NCBI RefSeq assembly: GCF_964187635.1
Contig: NZ_CAXLMO010000023.1
Coordinates: 18,816-82,815, forward strand
DNA: 64,000 nt
Direction of reading: 5' to 3'
DNA from: Seribacter sulfatis
GTDB lineage: Bacteria; Verrucomicrobiota; Verrucomicrobiia; Opitutales; Seribacteraceae
Below are positions 43,600-53,200 of this stretch, piece by piece. The translations under genes were made by a program, and so were the position numbers. The notes under the pieces were generated by a model. That model saw only the letters and a program-made list of their open reading frames with translations. It ran no database searches and was not told where the DNA came from. Numbering within the stretch: the first letter of the stretch is position 1; every line of letters begins with the position of its first letter.

Positions 43600-44532
43600 A
43601 TGGTAAAGCATGTTCCAGTTTTATTGGAGGAGAGTTTGGGCTTTCTTAAGCCTGAGAATGGAGGCAGATTTGCAGATTTGACTTACGGCGGTGGCGGTCA
43701 CTCAGATGCGATTTTAGGAGCAAGTGAGGAGGCGGAGCTCGTGTCCTTTGACTGTGATCCCGATGCTCTGGTTCGTTCCGAAAAAACATCCAGTCAGTTT
43801 GGGGATCGTTTTACTTTTCACGACTTAAGCTTCCAGAAGATGGACGAAGTATCATCGCCAGAAGATTTTGACGGCGTGCTGATGGACTTAGGGATTTCTT
43901 CTTTCCAATTAATGGAGCCGCTAAAAGGTTTTTCTTTTAGATTGGATGCACCTATTGATATGCGCCTGGATCCAAGAGAGGGTCAAAGTGCAGCAGAATT
44001 TTTAGAAACTGCATCCCGTGAAAGCTTGGTGCGTGCGGTTCGAGAGTATGGCGAGGAGCGCCGCTGGAGTCGCGTAGTTAATGCCATACTTGATGCTAGA
44101 GGTACTGGGGTGCTGCAAAGAACAATGAGTGCTGCAGAGTTAGTTTCCAATGCGGTGGGTGGTCTCAGGATTAGGCAGCGAATTCATCCCGCAACCAAGA
44201 CTTTTCAAGGAATTAGGATTGCCATTAACGGTGAAATGGAGGCATTGGCAGTGACATTGCCTAAGGCATTCCGCTCGCTCAAGCCCGGTGGAGTTCTTGC
44301 GGTAATTTCCTTCCATTCATTGGAGGATAGGATGGTCAAGAGGTTCATGAGGAAAATGGCGGGTCGCCCCGTTCACAGATGGGATAGGAGTGTATTGGAT
44401 GATCGAAAGGTATGTGCAGAGATGTTGAATACCAAGATCATTATTCCATCCAAGGAAGAAGTAGAGGCTAACCCGCGCAGTAGATCCGCTAGAATGCGTG
44501 TATTGAAGAAAATAGAGCAACCTAATCTGTAG
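43600..44532 (+). CDS. rsmH: 16S rRNA (cytosine(1402)-N(4))-methyltransferase
   Basis: A 310-residue enzyme (also called MraW). The start at 43600 (MVKHVPVLLEESLGFL) fits the family; an ATG 13 codons earlier is open but non-homologous. Motifs are DLTYGGGGHSDAIL for SAM binding, DCDPDAL, GVLMDLGISSFQL, RLDAPIDMRLD, TKTFQGIRIAINGE and AVISFHSLEDRMVKRF. It methylates C1402 in the ribosomal P site. Its stop and the ftsL GTG share one base (TAGTG). Confidence 0.96.
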   Translation: MVKHVPVLLEESLGFLKPENGGRFADLTYGGGGHSDAILGASEEAELVSFDCDPDALVRSEKTSSQFGDRFTFHDLSFQKMDEVSSPEDFDGVLMDLGISSFQLMEPLKGFSFRLDAPIDMRLDPREGQSAAEFLETASRESLVRAVREYGEERRWSRVVNAILDARGTGVLQRTMSAAELVSNAVGGLRIRQRIHPATKTFQGIRIAINGEMEALAVTLPKAFRSLKPGGVLAVISFHSLEDRMVKRFMRKMAGRPVHRWDRSVLDDRKVCAEMLNTKIIIPSKEEVEANPRSRSARMRVLKKIEQPNL

Positions 44533-44894
44533 TGAATAGTAAGACAAAAAACTTCAGTCGATATATTTTTGTTCTCGGTTCTGCCTTATTGTTGTTTTTT
44601 GGAGGAGGTGCACTTTCGATTGTCTGGTTGAGGATGGAGATTTCTGCAGTGGCAAAGAATTGCGGTCAACTGGAGGGGCAAATGGAGATTGTGGGGCGAG
44701 AGGTAAATCAATTAAGAGGGCAGAAGTCGAAGTCGCTCCGGCCTTCTTCATTGGCTGTTATGGTGGAAGGTCGATTATCGATGCCTGTGGCAAGAAATAC
44801 TTTTCATATTTCAGGGTCGGATTTGGTGGACCGGGTAGGTGATGGTAGACCTAGACTCTACAAGGTTCAGGGAGAATTTGCCGGAACGCGGTAA
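44532..44894 (+). CDS. ftsL: cell division protein FtsL-like
   Basis: A 120-residue bitopic protein, GTG start. A short cytoplasmic tail, one membrane helix (about 12-34) and a periplasmic coiled coil (about 35-70) match the FtsL plan; sequence conservation in this family is low, so the name rests on topology and on its place between rsmH and ftsI. FtsL with FtsB and FtsQ activates septal synthesis. It overlaps both neighbours by one base. Confidence 0.75.
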   Translation: MNSKTKNFSRYIFVLGSALLLFFGGGALSIVWLRMEISAVAKNCGQLEGQMEIVGREVNQLRGQKSKSLRPSSLAVMVEGRLSMPVARNTFHISGSDLVDRVGDGRPRLYKVQGEFAGTR

Positions 44895-46690
44895 TGAAGA
44901 GCGTTTTTATTTCTCCTTTTCGTTTTTACCTCGTTTTCTTTGCTGTCTCTATAACTTTTTGCTCGTTGGGGGGCAGACTTGTTTACCTCCAAGTATTCAA
45001 AGCAAATGAATTTGTCGGTTTTGCACAGGGTGCCCGTAAGAATTTTGTTACCTTAAAGGCAAGGCGGGGAGATATTGTAGATCGAAAGGGGAATCTTTTA
45101 GCGACTACCCGTTCGGTAGTAAATGTAGGAATGGATCCGTATTCAATTAAAGAGGAAGATTATGGGAAATTTGAAGAGCTTTCAAAATTACTCGAAATCC
45201 CGCTCGATAAAATTGAAGACGCGGTCGCAAAAAAGATAACCAAAGGAACTCAATTTAAGGGAGAGATTAAGAAAGTGCGTTGGGTTAAATTAAAGGAAGA
45301 AGTGGATGAAGAAACCTACCGCAAAATAAAAACTTTAAAATTGGATGGCGTATATGGAAATTTTAAGCATTCCCGTCTGTATCCAGGTAACCGCCTAGGG
45401 AGTCATATATTAGGATATCTGAACAAAGAAGGACTGGCCACCATGGGAGTTGAGAGATTTGCAAATTACTACTTAAAAGGGCAGGATGGATGGAAGGAGA
45501 GCGAGAAAGACGGTAAAAGAAGGGAAATGCCTCAGCATCGAATTTTAGAAGTTTCCCCTACAAATGGTCTGAATGTTGAATTAACAATTGATTGGATGAT
45601 TCAAGATATGGTGGAAAAAGAATTAGCCAGGATCGTCGAGGATTATAATCCATTAAGTGCCAGTATGATTGTGAGTGAACCTCGATCGGGGAATATACTT
45701 GCACTTGCAAATGTACCAGATTTTGATCCGAATTTTTATAATAAATCAGATTTAGCATTTCAACGAAATCGAGCTTTATCAGATTTATATGAGCCTGGTT
45801 CGACTTTTAAGATTGTAGCAGTGAGTGGTTGTATGAATGACGGATTAGTAGACGCTGATGATATAATTGATTGTTCAGTTTCAACAGTTCAGAAGGGAGC
45901 AAAAAAATTAAGACTCCCAGGGGATCATCACCCACTGGGGAAAATTAGCGTGAAAAAAGTAGTGCAGAAATCAAGCAATAGGGGAGCTGCTCAATTAGGG
46001 ATAAAATTAGGATCTCAGCGATTATACGAATATTGTCGAGCATTTGGCTTTGGTGAAAAAACGGGGTTTGGCATCGGTGGGGAAAGGAAGGGAATATTAC
46101 ATCATCCCAAAAATTGGGATGGGTTAACAATTACCCGACTACCCATGGGGCATGCTGTTAGTGCGACCGCAATGCAGGTACATTCTTCAATGTCAACAAT
46201 TGCAAATGGCGGAGTTTTAATGAAGCCGAAATTTATTTCTCGAGTATTTGATGAACAAGGAAAAACGGTGACCCCATTTAATTCAAAACCAGTACGAAGG
46301 GTGATTCAACCAGGTGTGGCAAAATCATTAACAGAAATGTTAGTGAGCGTTGTTTCCAATGAGGGAACGGCACGGAAAGCACGAGTGGATGGTTTTGATG
46401 TGGCCGGGAAAACAGGTACAACTCAAAAGCTAATTAATGGAAAATATTCGAGAAGTCACCATGTGGGTTCATTTGTAGGATTTTTTCCAGCAGAAAAGCC
46501 AAGAATTGTAATTACTGTGGTGGTGGATGAGGCAAAGATGAAAAGAGGTATGTTGGGGTATGGTGGAACGGTTGCCGCACCCGCATTTCAAAATGTTGCC
46601 AGAAAAATAATTAGCTATCTTGGCATAGAACCAAAGAAAAAAGATATCAAAGTAGCAGTAAACAATAGAAATGATCGACAGGCATATTAG
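44894..46690 (+). CDS. ftsI: peptidoglycan transpeptidase FtsI (PBP3)
   Basis: A 598-residue class B penicillin-binding protein. A signal-anchor helix (about 10-30) is followed by the non-catalytic dimerisation domain (ARRGDIVDRKGNLLA) and the transpeptidase with Ser303-T-F-Lys306, Ser360-S-Asn362 and Lys506-T-Gly508. It crosslinks septal peptidoglycan in the periplasm with FtsW. No PASTA domain is present. A region at about 90-140 is Lys-rich. TAATG coupling links it to ftsL. Confidence 0.95.
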   Translation: MKSVFISPFRFYLVFFAVSITFCSLGGRLVYLQVFKANEFVGFAQGARKNFVTLKARRGDIVDRKGNLLATTRSVVNVGMDPYSIKEEDYGKFEELSKLLEIPLDKIEDAVAKKITKGTQFKGEIKKVRWVKLKEEVDEETYRKIKTLKLDGVYGNFKHSRLYPGNRLGSHILGYLNKEGLATMGVERFANYYLKGQDGWKESEKDGKRREMPQHRILEVSPTNGLNVELTIDWMIQDMVEKELARIVEDYNPLSASMIVSEPRSGNILALANVPDFDPNFYNKSDLAFQRNRALSDLYEPGSTFKIVAVSGCMNDGLVDADDIIDCSVSTVQKGAKKLRLPGDHHPLGKISVKKVVQKSSNRGAAQLGIKLGSQRLYEYCRAFGFGEKTGFGIGGERKGILHHPKNWDGLTITRLPMGHAVSATAMQVHSSMSTIANGGVLMKPKFISRVFDEQGKTVTPFNSKPVRRVIQPGVAKSLTEMLVSVVSNEGTARKARVDGFDVAGKTGTTQKLINGKYSRSHHVGSFVGFFPAEKPRIVITVVVDEAKMKRGMLGYGGTVAAPAFQNVARKIISYLGIEPKKKDIKVAVNNRNDRQAY

Positions 46691-46707
46691 GGAATAATTT
46701 TTTTATC

Positions 46708-48246
46708 ATGAAAAGCAAAAAACAAAATAGTGAATCATTGGTTGATGTTCGTAACAGACTCGCAAAGCCAAGCATGCTGAAGGATTTATCAGACAGTGAT
46801 ATGGTGGTGTCTAATGGACCGTTAAACACTGTGGTAACAGATTTAATTACGGATAGTCGTCGAGTAACCCCGGGATCTGCTTTTTTTGCGATTCCAGGTC
46901 AAAGGACTGACGGTAATAATTATTTAGAGGAAGCCATCAGTCGAGGTGCAAAGACAATAATTTCAAATCAAAAAAATGAAGATTTGCCCTTGGGCGTAAC
47001 TGCAATTCACACCAAAGACCCTCGACTTGCCTTAGCAAAATTTGCAAAAAAACATAATGGATCACCCGATAAGTCTTTAAATATTATCGGGGTAACTGGA
47101 ACCAATGGCAAAACAACGGTTACTGCATTAGCTCGACATTTTTTAGAACGACCAGGCCGACCAGTCGGTTTAATTGGTACGGTAAAATACCATCTTGGCG
47201 ACCGTGATGTTCCTTCTTTTAAAACCACGCCCGAAGCTTCTGATATCTATCCATTATTAAAAAGTATGCTTGCTGCTGGTTGTTCAGAAGCAGTAATGGA
47301 GGTAAGTTCCCATGGTATTCACCAAAATCGAGTGGCGGGACTTGATATGGAGGTCGCAGTCTTTTTGAACCTGACAAGAGATCATCTTGATTATCATGGA
47401 AATATGGAAAATTATTTCCGGGAAAAAAGAAAAATTTTTAATGGGGAAAATGGACGATTGCCCAAAGTTGCGGTAATTAATGCAGATTGTCCATATGGAA
47501 GACGATTGATGGATGAACTTCCTCCTTATGTGCATATTTTATCATTTGGAGAACATGAGAGAAGTACATTTCGTGCAAGAAATATATCCTTATCTTCAGT
47601 AGGTTCAGAATTTATTTTGGATGGGCCATTTGGGTCAACTGTAGTTTCAAGTCCATTATTGGGAAGGTATAATGTAATGAATATTCTAGCCGCATTTTCT
47701 ATTGTCCATGCTTTAGGAATGCCAGTTTCGAACGCAATTCATAAGATAAGTAGTTTTTCTGGAGTGGATGGCCGAATGGAAATGGTGGATCGTGGGCAGG
47801 GATATAAAGTAGTGGTTGATTATGCCCATACACCAGACGCATTACGAAACGCACTGAGTATGCTCAGGGAGTGTACAAATGGAAAATTGCACCTGGTCTT
47901 TGGATGTGGGGGAGACCGTGATAAAGGAAAACGATTAGAAATGACAAAGGTTGCATGTGCTGGTGCTGATCGGGTATGGGCAACTTCTGATAATCCGAGG
48001 ACCGAATCTCAGGGAAATATTTTTAATGACATGAGGAAGGGTATTTCAAAAAGTTCGAAAGTATATTTTGTGGATGACCGAAGAAGAGCAATCAGTATGG
48101 CACTTGATTCGGCAGGAAATGAGGATTGCGTTTTAATAGCCGGTAAAGGACATGAAACTTTTCAGGAAGTACAATATACTGCGATTCCTTTTGATGACAG
48201 GACTGTCGCGGGAGAATTATTAAGTGCAAAGCAATTAACTGACTAA
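46708..48246 (+). CDS. murE: UDP-MurNAc-L-Ala-D-Glu:meso-diaminopimelate ligase
   Basis: A 512-residue Mur ligase. The N-terminal UDP-MurNAc-binding domain includes TDSRRVTPGSAFFAIPG. The ATP loop GTNGKTT has Lys135, and the C-terminal domain has the specificity motif Asp428-Asn-Pro-Arg431. DNPR marks meso-diaminopimelate use, so the peptidoglycan is of the Gram-negative A1-gamma type. The N-terminus is about 20 residues longer than usual. MurF follows with TAATG overlap. Confidence 0.95.
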   Translation: MKSKKQNSESLVDVRNRLAKPSMLKDLSDSDMVVSNGPLNTVVTDLITDSRRVTPGSAFFAIPGQRTDGNNYLEEAISRGAKTIISNQKNEDLPLGVTAIHTKDPRLALAKFAKKHNGSPDKSLNIIGVTGTNGKTTVTALARHFLERPGRPVGLIGTVKYHLGDRDVPSFKTTPEASDIYPLLKSMLAAGCSEAVMEVSSHGIHQNRVAGLDMEVAVFLNLTRDHLDYHGNMENYFREKRKIFNGENGRLPKVAVINADCPYGRRLMDELPPYVHILSFGEHERSTFRARNISLSSVGSEFILDGPFGSTVVSSPLLGRYNVMNILAAFSIVHALGMPVSNAIHKISSFSGVDGRMEMVDRGQGYKVVVDYAHTPDALRNALSMLRECTNGKLHLVFGCGGDRDKGKRLEMTKVACAGADRVWATSDNPRTESQGNIFNDMRKGISKSSKVYFVDDRRRAISMALDSAGNEDCVLIAGKGHETFQEVQYTAIPFDDRTVAGELLSAKQLTD

Positions 48247-49667
48247 TGCCGATCTTCGATCCAGATAAGTTAGAGAAATGGTCCTGCGGGACATGGAAGG
48301 ATACTCCGAAGGGGAATATCTCTGGATTTTCAATTGATAGCCGGAATTTACATTCTGGAGATCTCTTTGTCGCAATAAAAGCAGATCGTAACGGGCATGA
48401 TTTTTTAAGATCTGCAGCCGAGAATGGTGCCTGTGCTGGCATTGTAGAAAATGTAAAACTGGATATTCCATTACCCCAACTATTGGTCAAAGACTCACTA
48501 CGTGCATTTCATCAGATTGCCCACCAGCACCGCTTGGAATTTGAAGGTGAAGTGGTCGGAATCACTGGGAGTTGTGGAAAAACATCGACCAAGGACATAT
48601 TGGGTTTGTTGCTCGGAGAAGGGAATGCATTGTGTACGGAAGGTAATTTAAACAATCACTTAGGCGTTCCATTAACTCTTTTGCGTTGCGATAATAAAAA
48701 ACACAAATTTGCTGTGGTGGAGGCTGGAATTAATCAACCGGGCGAGATGTCAATGCTCGCAGAAACAATTTCGCCGAATATTGTACTAGTCACAATTGTT
48801 GCACCTTCTCACTTAGAGGGTTTGGGATCGGTTGAGAATATCGCATCCGAGAAAGCAGAATTATTTTCCCGACCCGATAATGTGCGAAAAGTGATATTTC
48901 CACAAGAATGTCTGGAATACGAAAAGTTTTCTACACTTTACAATACTGGTGAAGGGGTAGTGGTCCTCCGCGAGGGAGAACCAACCTCTGAACCCAGTCC
49001 GATTGAAGCATTTTACTCCATTTGGACTGAAACAAACAAGAACGGGGACTCGTCGTTGCTAAGGCTTTGGCGACACGGGTCCCCCTCTTTTTCTTTATCA
49101 TTACCTTATTTATCTAAGGGAATGGGGAAGAATGCTGCACTTGCAGTACTAGCTGCACTTGAGCTGGGTGTTTCAGTCCAAGAAATTTCTGAACGCCTAC
49201 CCCGCTTTCGTCCTTCGACCTTGAGAGGAAGATGCTTTCAAGGTCGAGGGCGATCCTATCTAGTGGATTGTTACAATGCAAATCCGGCATCGATGATGGA
49301 TTCGATTGAGTTTTTCAAAAATCAATTTTCGGATTCACCCAAATTATATGTTTTGGCTGGAATGGAGGAGTTAGGTAAAGAGGGAAAGAATTTACATCAT
49401 TCCGTTGGGCAGTGTATTGAACTTGATCCATCCGATCTCGTAATCTTGATCGGAGAGAAAGCAACTTGGATGGCCCCCGCTTTATTGGAAAATGGGTACA
49501 GTGAAAGTCAAATTATTGTCCTTCCAGAAATAAATGATGCGATTTCATTAGTGGAGGATTTCGACGGAGCGATTCTATTTAAGGGCAGTCGTTCTTATCA
49601 GTTAGAAAAACTTCTTCCTGCCTGGGCAGTGGAAGAAAATGAGAATGGAACAGATGAGCAATGCTGA
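48246..49667 (+). CDS. murF: UDP-MurNAc-tripeptide:D-Ala-D-Ala ligase
   Basis: A 473-residue Mur ligase. The N-terminal domain has FSIDSRNLHSGDLFVAIKA, and the ATP loop is GSCGKTSTKDI. The central domain has GNLNNHLGVPLTLL and VVEAGINQPGEM, and the C-terminal domain has VDCYNANPASMMDSI and LAGMEELG. It adds the D-Ala-D-Ala dipeptide in the cytoplasm. Its last 7 bases overlap mraY. Confidence 0.95.
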   Translation: MPIFDPDKLEKWSCGTWKDTPKGNISGFSIDSRNLHSGDLFVAIKADRNGHDFLRSAAENGACAGIVENVKLDIPLPQLLVKDSLRAFHQIAHQHRLEFEGEVVGITGSCGKTSTKDILGLLLGEGNALCTEGNLNNHLGVPLTLLRCDNKKHKFAVVEAGINQPGEMSMLAETISPNIVLVTIVAPSHLEGLGSVENIASEKAELFSRPDNVRKVIFPQECLEYEKFSTLYNTGEGVVVLREGEPTSEPSPIEAFYSIWTETNKNGDSSLLRLWRHGSPSFSLSLPYLSKGMGKNAALAVLAALELGVSVQEISERLPRFRPSTLRGRCFQGRGRSYLVDCYNANPASMMDSIEFFKNQFSDSPKLYVLAGMEELGKEGKNLHHSVGQCIELDPSDLVILIGEKATWMAPALLENGYSESQIIVLPEINDAISLVEDFDGAILFKGSRSYQLEKLLPAWAVEENENGTDEQC

Positions 49668-50797
49668 GTTACTTACAATTCGGCGAGGATTGGTTTGGCC
49701 CCCTTCGATTATTCCAATTTATTTCAATCCGTGCAATTCTAGCGGGAATAACTGCTTTGCTATTTGGATTCGTTTTAGGGCCAAAGTTGATAAAAACATT
49801 AAGGAGTTTTGGGGCAAGACAGGCATTCAGGGGAAAGGACGAAGTGGGAAAGTTAGCAGCACTCCACGAAGCGAAAGCAAAAACACCAACAATGGGTGGA
49901 CTCTTAATTTTTGGATCCGTACTCTTCTCAACACTCTTGTGGGCAGAACCCAATATTTATGTGGTCACTGCAATGGTGATTTACATTATACTAACGGGAG
50001 TAGGTTTTGCAGACGATTACCTCAAGATTTCAAAAAAGAACAGCAAGGGTTTACCCGGAAGGTACAAACTGCTTGGACAACTCTTCGCCACTGCCGTGGC
50101 ACTTATCTTATTACTCGGCCCACTGGGAGATATTCTGAGCGGTGTGCAGGGGAAAGCAATGGGGAGTTCGGCAAAAATGTTGGAACTGTGGCTGCCATTT
50201 TACAAAGATATTGTAATTACAAGCATGCCAATTGTCTTAGTATTTACACTTTTTTTATTTACCTTAACCGGATCAAGCAATGCAATCAACTTAACAGATG
50301 GCTTGGACGGGTTGGCAATAGGATGTACTGTGACAGTGGCACTCACTTATGGCATTATGTCCTATGCATCTGGAAATTTTGTAATTTCAGAGTACCTTCG
50401 TATCAGTTGGGTTCCGGGTACAGGAGAGTTAACCGTGGTATGTGCTTCTCTACTGGGGGGAAGTCTTGCCTTTTTATGGTACAATGCACACCCGGCAGAG
50501 ATCTTTATGGGAGACACCGGTTCATTGGCAATCGGTGGATTAGTCGGAATTATCGCGTTAATGATACACCAGCCATTTACTCTAATCATTGTGGGCGGTA
50601 TTTTCGTAATGGAAGCAGGTTCAGTAATCTTGCAGGTAGCATCTTTCAAAAGTCGGGGGAAAAGAATTTTTCTAATGTCTCCCATTCATCATCATTTCGA
50701 ATTAAAAGGATGGAAGGAAACCAAGGTTGTTATTCGATTTTGGATTCTATCTTTACTTTTTGCACTAATCGGTTTGGCAACCCTGAAATTGCGATAA
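49661..50797 (+). CDS. mraY: phospho-MurNAc-pentapeptide transferase
   Basis: A 378-residue membrane enzyme with about ten helices. Family motifs are KAKTPTMGGLL, the Asp pair in GFADDYLKI, GSSNAINLTDGLDGLAIG, FMGDTGSLAIGG and the histidine triad in MSPIHHHFELKGWKE. It transfers phospho-MurNAc-pentapeptide to undecaprenyl phosphate, making lipid I. Another long frame overlaps this gene almost completely, but only this one has MraY motifs. Confidence 0.97.
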   Translation: MLSYLQFGEDWFGPLRLFQFISIRAILAGITALLFGFVLGPKLIKTLRSFGARQAFRGKDEVGKLAALHEAKAKTPTMGGLLIFGSVLFSTLLWAEPNIYVVTAMVIYIILTGVGFADDYLKISKKNSKGLPGRYKLLGQLFATAVALILLLGPLGDILSGVQGKAMGSSAKMLELWLPFYKDIVITSMPIVLVFTLFLFTLTGSSNAINLTDGLDGLAIGCTVTVALTYGIMSYASGNFVISEYLRISWVPGTGELTVVCASLLGGSLAFLWYNAHPAEIFMGDTGSLAIGGLVGIIALMIHQPFTLIIVGGIFVMEAGSVILQVASFKSRGKRIFLMSPIHHHFELKGWKETKVVIRFWILSLLFALIGLATLKLR

Positions 50798-50798
50798 G

Positions 50799-52094
50799 AT
50801 GAATGATATTTTGGAAAATGGGGAGGAACTGCGACAAAACTATGTCGCAATTCTTGGCGCGGGTATCAGCGGAAATGGGGCATCTGCCTTATTGAAGCAA
50901 TTAGGATGGGATCACAGGATATACGATGAGCAAGGGCGTGCCTTCACTGATGAGGAGGCACGTAAATGCTCAATCGTGATCTGCAGTCCAGGATTTAAGA
51001 AAGATCACAAATGGAGAAAAATTGCTCAGGATTGTAATAAAAAAGTAATTACTGAAACTGATTTTGCTTCTCGTTATACAAAAGCAAAAATAATCGCGAT
51101 TACGGGCACTAATGGAAAGACAACATTAGCAACATTTCTTACTCATTTGTGGAATGCAGTTGGAAGAACTGCAGTATGTGCGGGTAATGTAGGGGTACCC
51201 TTAAGTCAGTTAGTTGCGGATGGCATAGAAGAGGAGACCACGGTGTTCTTGGAAGCAAGTTCGTTTCAGTCTGCGGATTTCGAGTTTACAAAGCCTGAGG
51301 CAACTTTATGGACTAATTTTGATGAGGATCACATCGATTATCATAAAACGAGGGAGAACTACTTTTACGCAAAAGCAAAATTGCTCGAATTAACAGCGAA
51401 TGGATTGGTAATGGTGGGCCGAACAGTAAATGATTTTGCAAAAAAGATTCACTATAAACTACCGGTGCATTGCGAGGTGGTGGATCGTTCAGAGGTAGAT
51501 AACATTAATTTTGATTCTGAACACTTCCTCTCTACCTATCCGCAACGGGAAAATATGGCATTGGCCTATTCCTTTGCGAGGAAAGAAGGAATTGATGACC
51601 TATTGTTTCGTAACGCGATAGAAACTTACACCCCAGAACCGCATCGCTTACAAAAAATTGGAAGTGTGGGAAAAGCAACTTTTTGGAATGATTCAAAAGC
51701 GACCAACTTTTCTTCGGCATTAGCTGCCTGTAAAAATTTCAAAGGGAATTTATTTTGGATTGGGGGAGGACGAAGCAAGGGGGGTATTCTCCATGAGTTT
51801 GCCAGTAAAATTAGGCCACTCGTCCAACATGCCTTCCTAATCGGAGAAAGTAGACAAGCCCTTGCCCAACTTTTTTCAGAAGCAGGATTTTCAAGTGTGT
51901 TATGCAACTCTCTTGAAGAGGCGGTAAGAAAAGCATTTTTTACCGTAACCGAAAAAACAAATATTTTATTGAGTCCCGGATTCGCAAGTTTTGATGATTT
52001 TAAAAACTACGAGCATCGAGGAAATTCTTTCAAAAAGTTTGTTTTGGATTTGAAGAATATATCATCTATGACTACCCCTGAAAGACTCGCTTAA
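50799..52094 (+). CDS. murD: UDP-MurNAc-L-alanine:D-glutamate ligase
   Basis: A 431-residue Mur ligase. The N-terminal Rossmann domain has ILGAGISGNGASALLKQLG and SPGFKKDH. The ATP loop is GTNGKTT, the central domain has LEASSFQ, and the C-terminal domain has FWNDSKATN, GGGRSKGG and LLSPGFASFDDFKNYEHRG. It adds D-Glu to UDP-MurNAc-L-Ala. It starts one base after mraY ends. Confidence 0.95.
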   Translation: MNDILENGEELRQNYVAILGAGISGNGASALLKQLGWDHRIYDEQGRAFTDEEARKCSIVICSPGFKKDHKWRKIAQDCNKKVITETDFASRYTKAKIIAITGTNGKTTLATFLTHLWNAVGRTAVCAGNVGVPLSQLVADGIEEETTVFLEASSFQSADFEFTKPEATLWTNFDEDHIDYHKTRENYFYAKAKLLELTANGLVMVGRTVNDFAKKIHYKLPVHCEVVDRSEVDNINFDSEHFLSTYPQRENMALAYSFARKEGIDDLLFRNAIETYTPEPHRLQKIGSVGKATFWNDSKATNFSSALAACKNFKGNLFWIGGGRSKGGILHEFASKIRPLVQHAFLIGESRQALAQLFSEAGFSSVLCNSLEEAVRKAFFTVTEKTNILLSPGFASFDDFKNYEHRGNSFKKFVLDLKNISSMTTPERLA

Positions 52095-52122
52095 TTTCGT
52101 ATACCAGTAAGAAATAAATACT

Positions 52123-53160
52123 ATGAAACTCACAAAAATATTTGGAATTGTTTTATCACTACATGTGGGGGTTATCCTGCTTGTTATGTTTCAACCAGGT
52201 TGCCAAACGGGCAGCCAAAAAGATCCGGCCAGTACCACTGAAAAGAAGGTCGATCCAAAAGAAGAGATTGGTTCTTTTAATCAAGGGTTGTCGAAGCCAT
52301 CCGTTCCGGCAGAGGTTCTAAAACCACCCTCTGGATTGAGTGAACCAACAAGACCGGTTGCAGGCGAATTATTTGTCCCCGGCGAAAACCTGGGCATTGA
52401 TCCGGCACCCTTACCATCGATCATAGGAGAAGGTAGCGGAACCTCTGATTCTTTTGATCTCAGACCCACTGGTCTCACTGTTTATAAAATTGTCAAAGGA
52501 GATACCTTATGGGGCATCGCACGAAAAAATAATGTTACCTTACAAAGTATACTAAGTTCCAATCCGAGTTTATCGAAAAATTCAAGGTTGAAAATTGGTC
52601 AGGAAATTATGATATCAGAGGGCTCTGGTGTATCGGTTCCGTCAGTAATTTCTGCACCCGTGCAAACGCCTGCAGGAAGTTCAACTTATACGGTAAGGGG
52701 AGGTGACAGTCTCTCCCGGATTGCCAAAAACAATTCGGTTTCACTAAGCGACTTAATGAACGCGAATGGGATGAATCAAAATTCGATAATACGACCCGGT
52801 CAGGTCTTGGTATTACCGGGTGGGGCTGTGGTTTCACAATCTGCCCCCATTGCTCCGAGTATTGTCCCCCCAGGTTCCAGTATACACAAGGTCCAAAAAG
52901 GAGAAAACCTTACTCGAATCGCTTCAATTTACGGAACAACAGTGAAGCAAATCATGGAATGGAATAACTTAATTGATGCCGGTAAAATAAAGGTGGGCCA
53001 AGCTTTGGTAGTATCGGGAACGGGAGTTTCTGATAGTAGTCTATCTCCACAAGCGGATGCATTGGTAATTCCGGTAGTAGAGGAAGAATCCAGGGTGGAA
53101 GACTTTTTTAAGGGCGTAGTGGAAGAAAAGCCTATTATTGATGTGCCTGAACAACCGTAG
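52123..53160 (+). CDS. LysM-repeat protein inside the dcw cluster
   Basis: A 345-residue protein with an N-terminal membrane or signal segment (about 4-24, ending near a Cys in FQPGCQTG that is not a good lipobox). A Pro/Ser-rich region leads to three LysM domains (about 122-166, 188-232 and 248-292), each with the YxVxxGDxLxxIA pattern: YKIVKGDTLWGIA, YTVRGGDSLSRIA and HKVQKGENLTRIA. LysM binds GlcNAc in peptidoglycan. Placed between murD and ftsW, it is probably a septal peptidoglycan-binding factor. No catalytic domain is visible. Confidence 0.8.
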   Translation: MKLTKIFGIVLSLHVGVILLVMFQPGCQTGSQKDPASTTEKKVDPKEEIGSFNQGLSKPSVPAEVLKPPSGLSEPTRPVAGELFVPGENLGIDPAPLPSIIGEGSGTSDSFDLRPTGLTVYKIVKGDTLWGIARKNNVTLQSILSSNPSLSKNSRLKIGQEIMISEGSGVSVPSVISAPVQTPAGSSTYTVRGGDSLSRIAKNNSVSLSDLMNANGMNQNSIIRPGQVLVLPGGAVVSQSAPIAPSIVPPGSSIHKVQKGENLTRIASIYGTTVKQIMEWNNLIDAGKIKVGQALVVSGTGVSDSSLSPQADALVIPVVEEESRVEDFFKGVVEEKPIIDVPEQP

Positions 53161-53200
53161 TCGTTAGAGTTATCAATTTGGTGAATGTGGAAAGAAAAGA

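Noticed and set aside
49639..50802. A 387-codon open frame overlapping mraY almost fully
   Set aside because: Its translation is rich in Arg, Cys and Asn with no family motif, while the mraY frame carries every catalytic motif.
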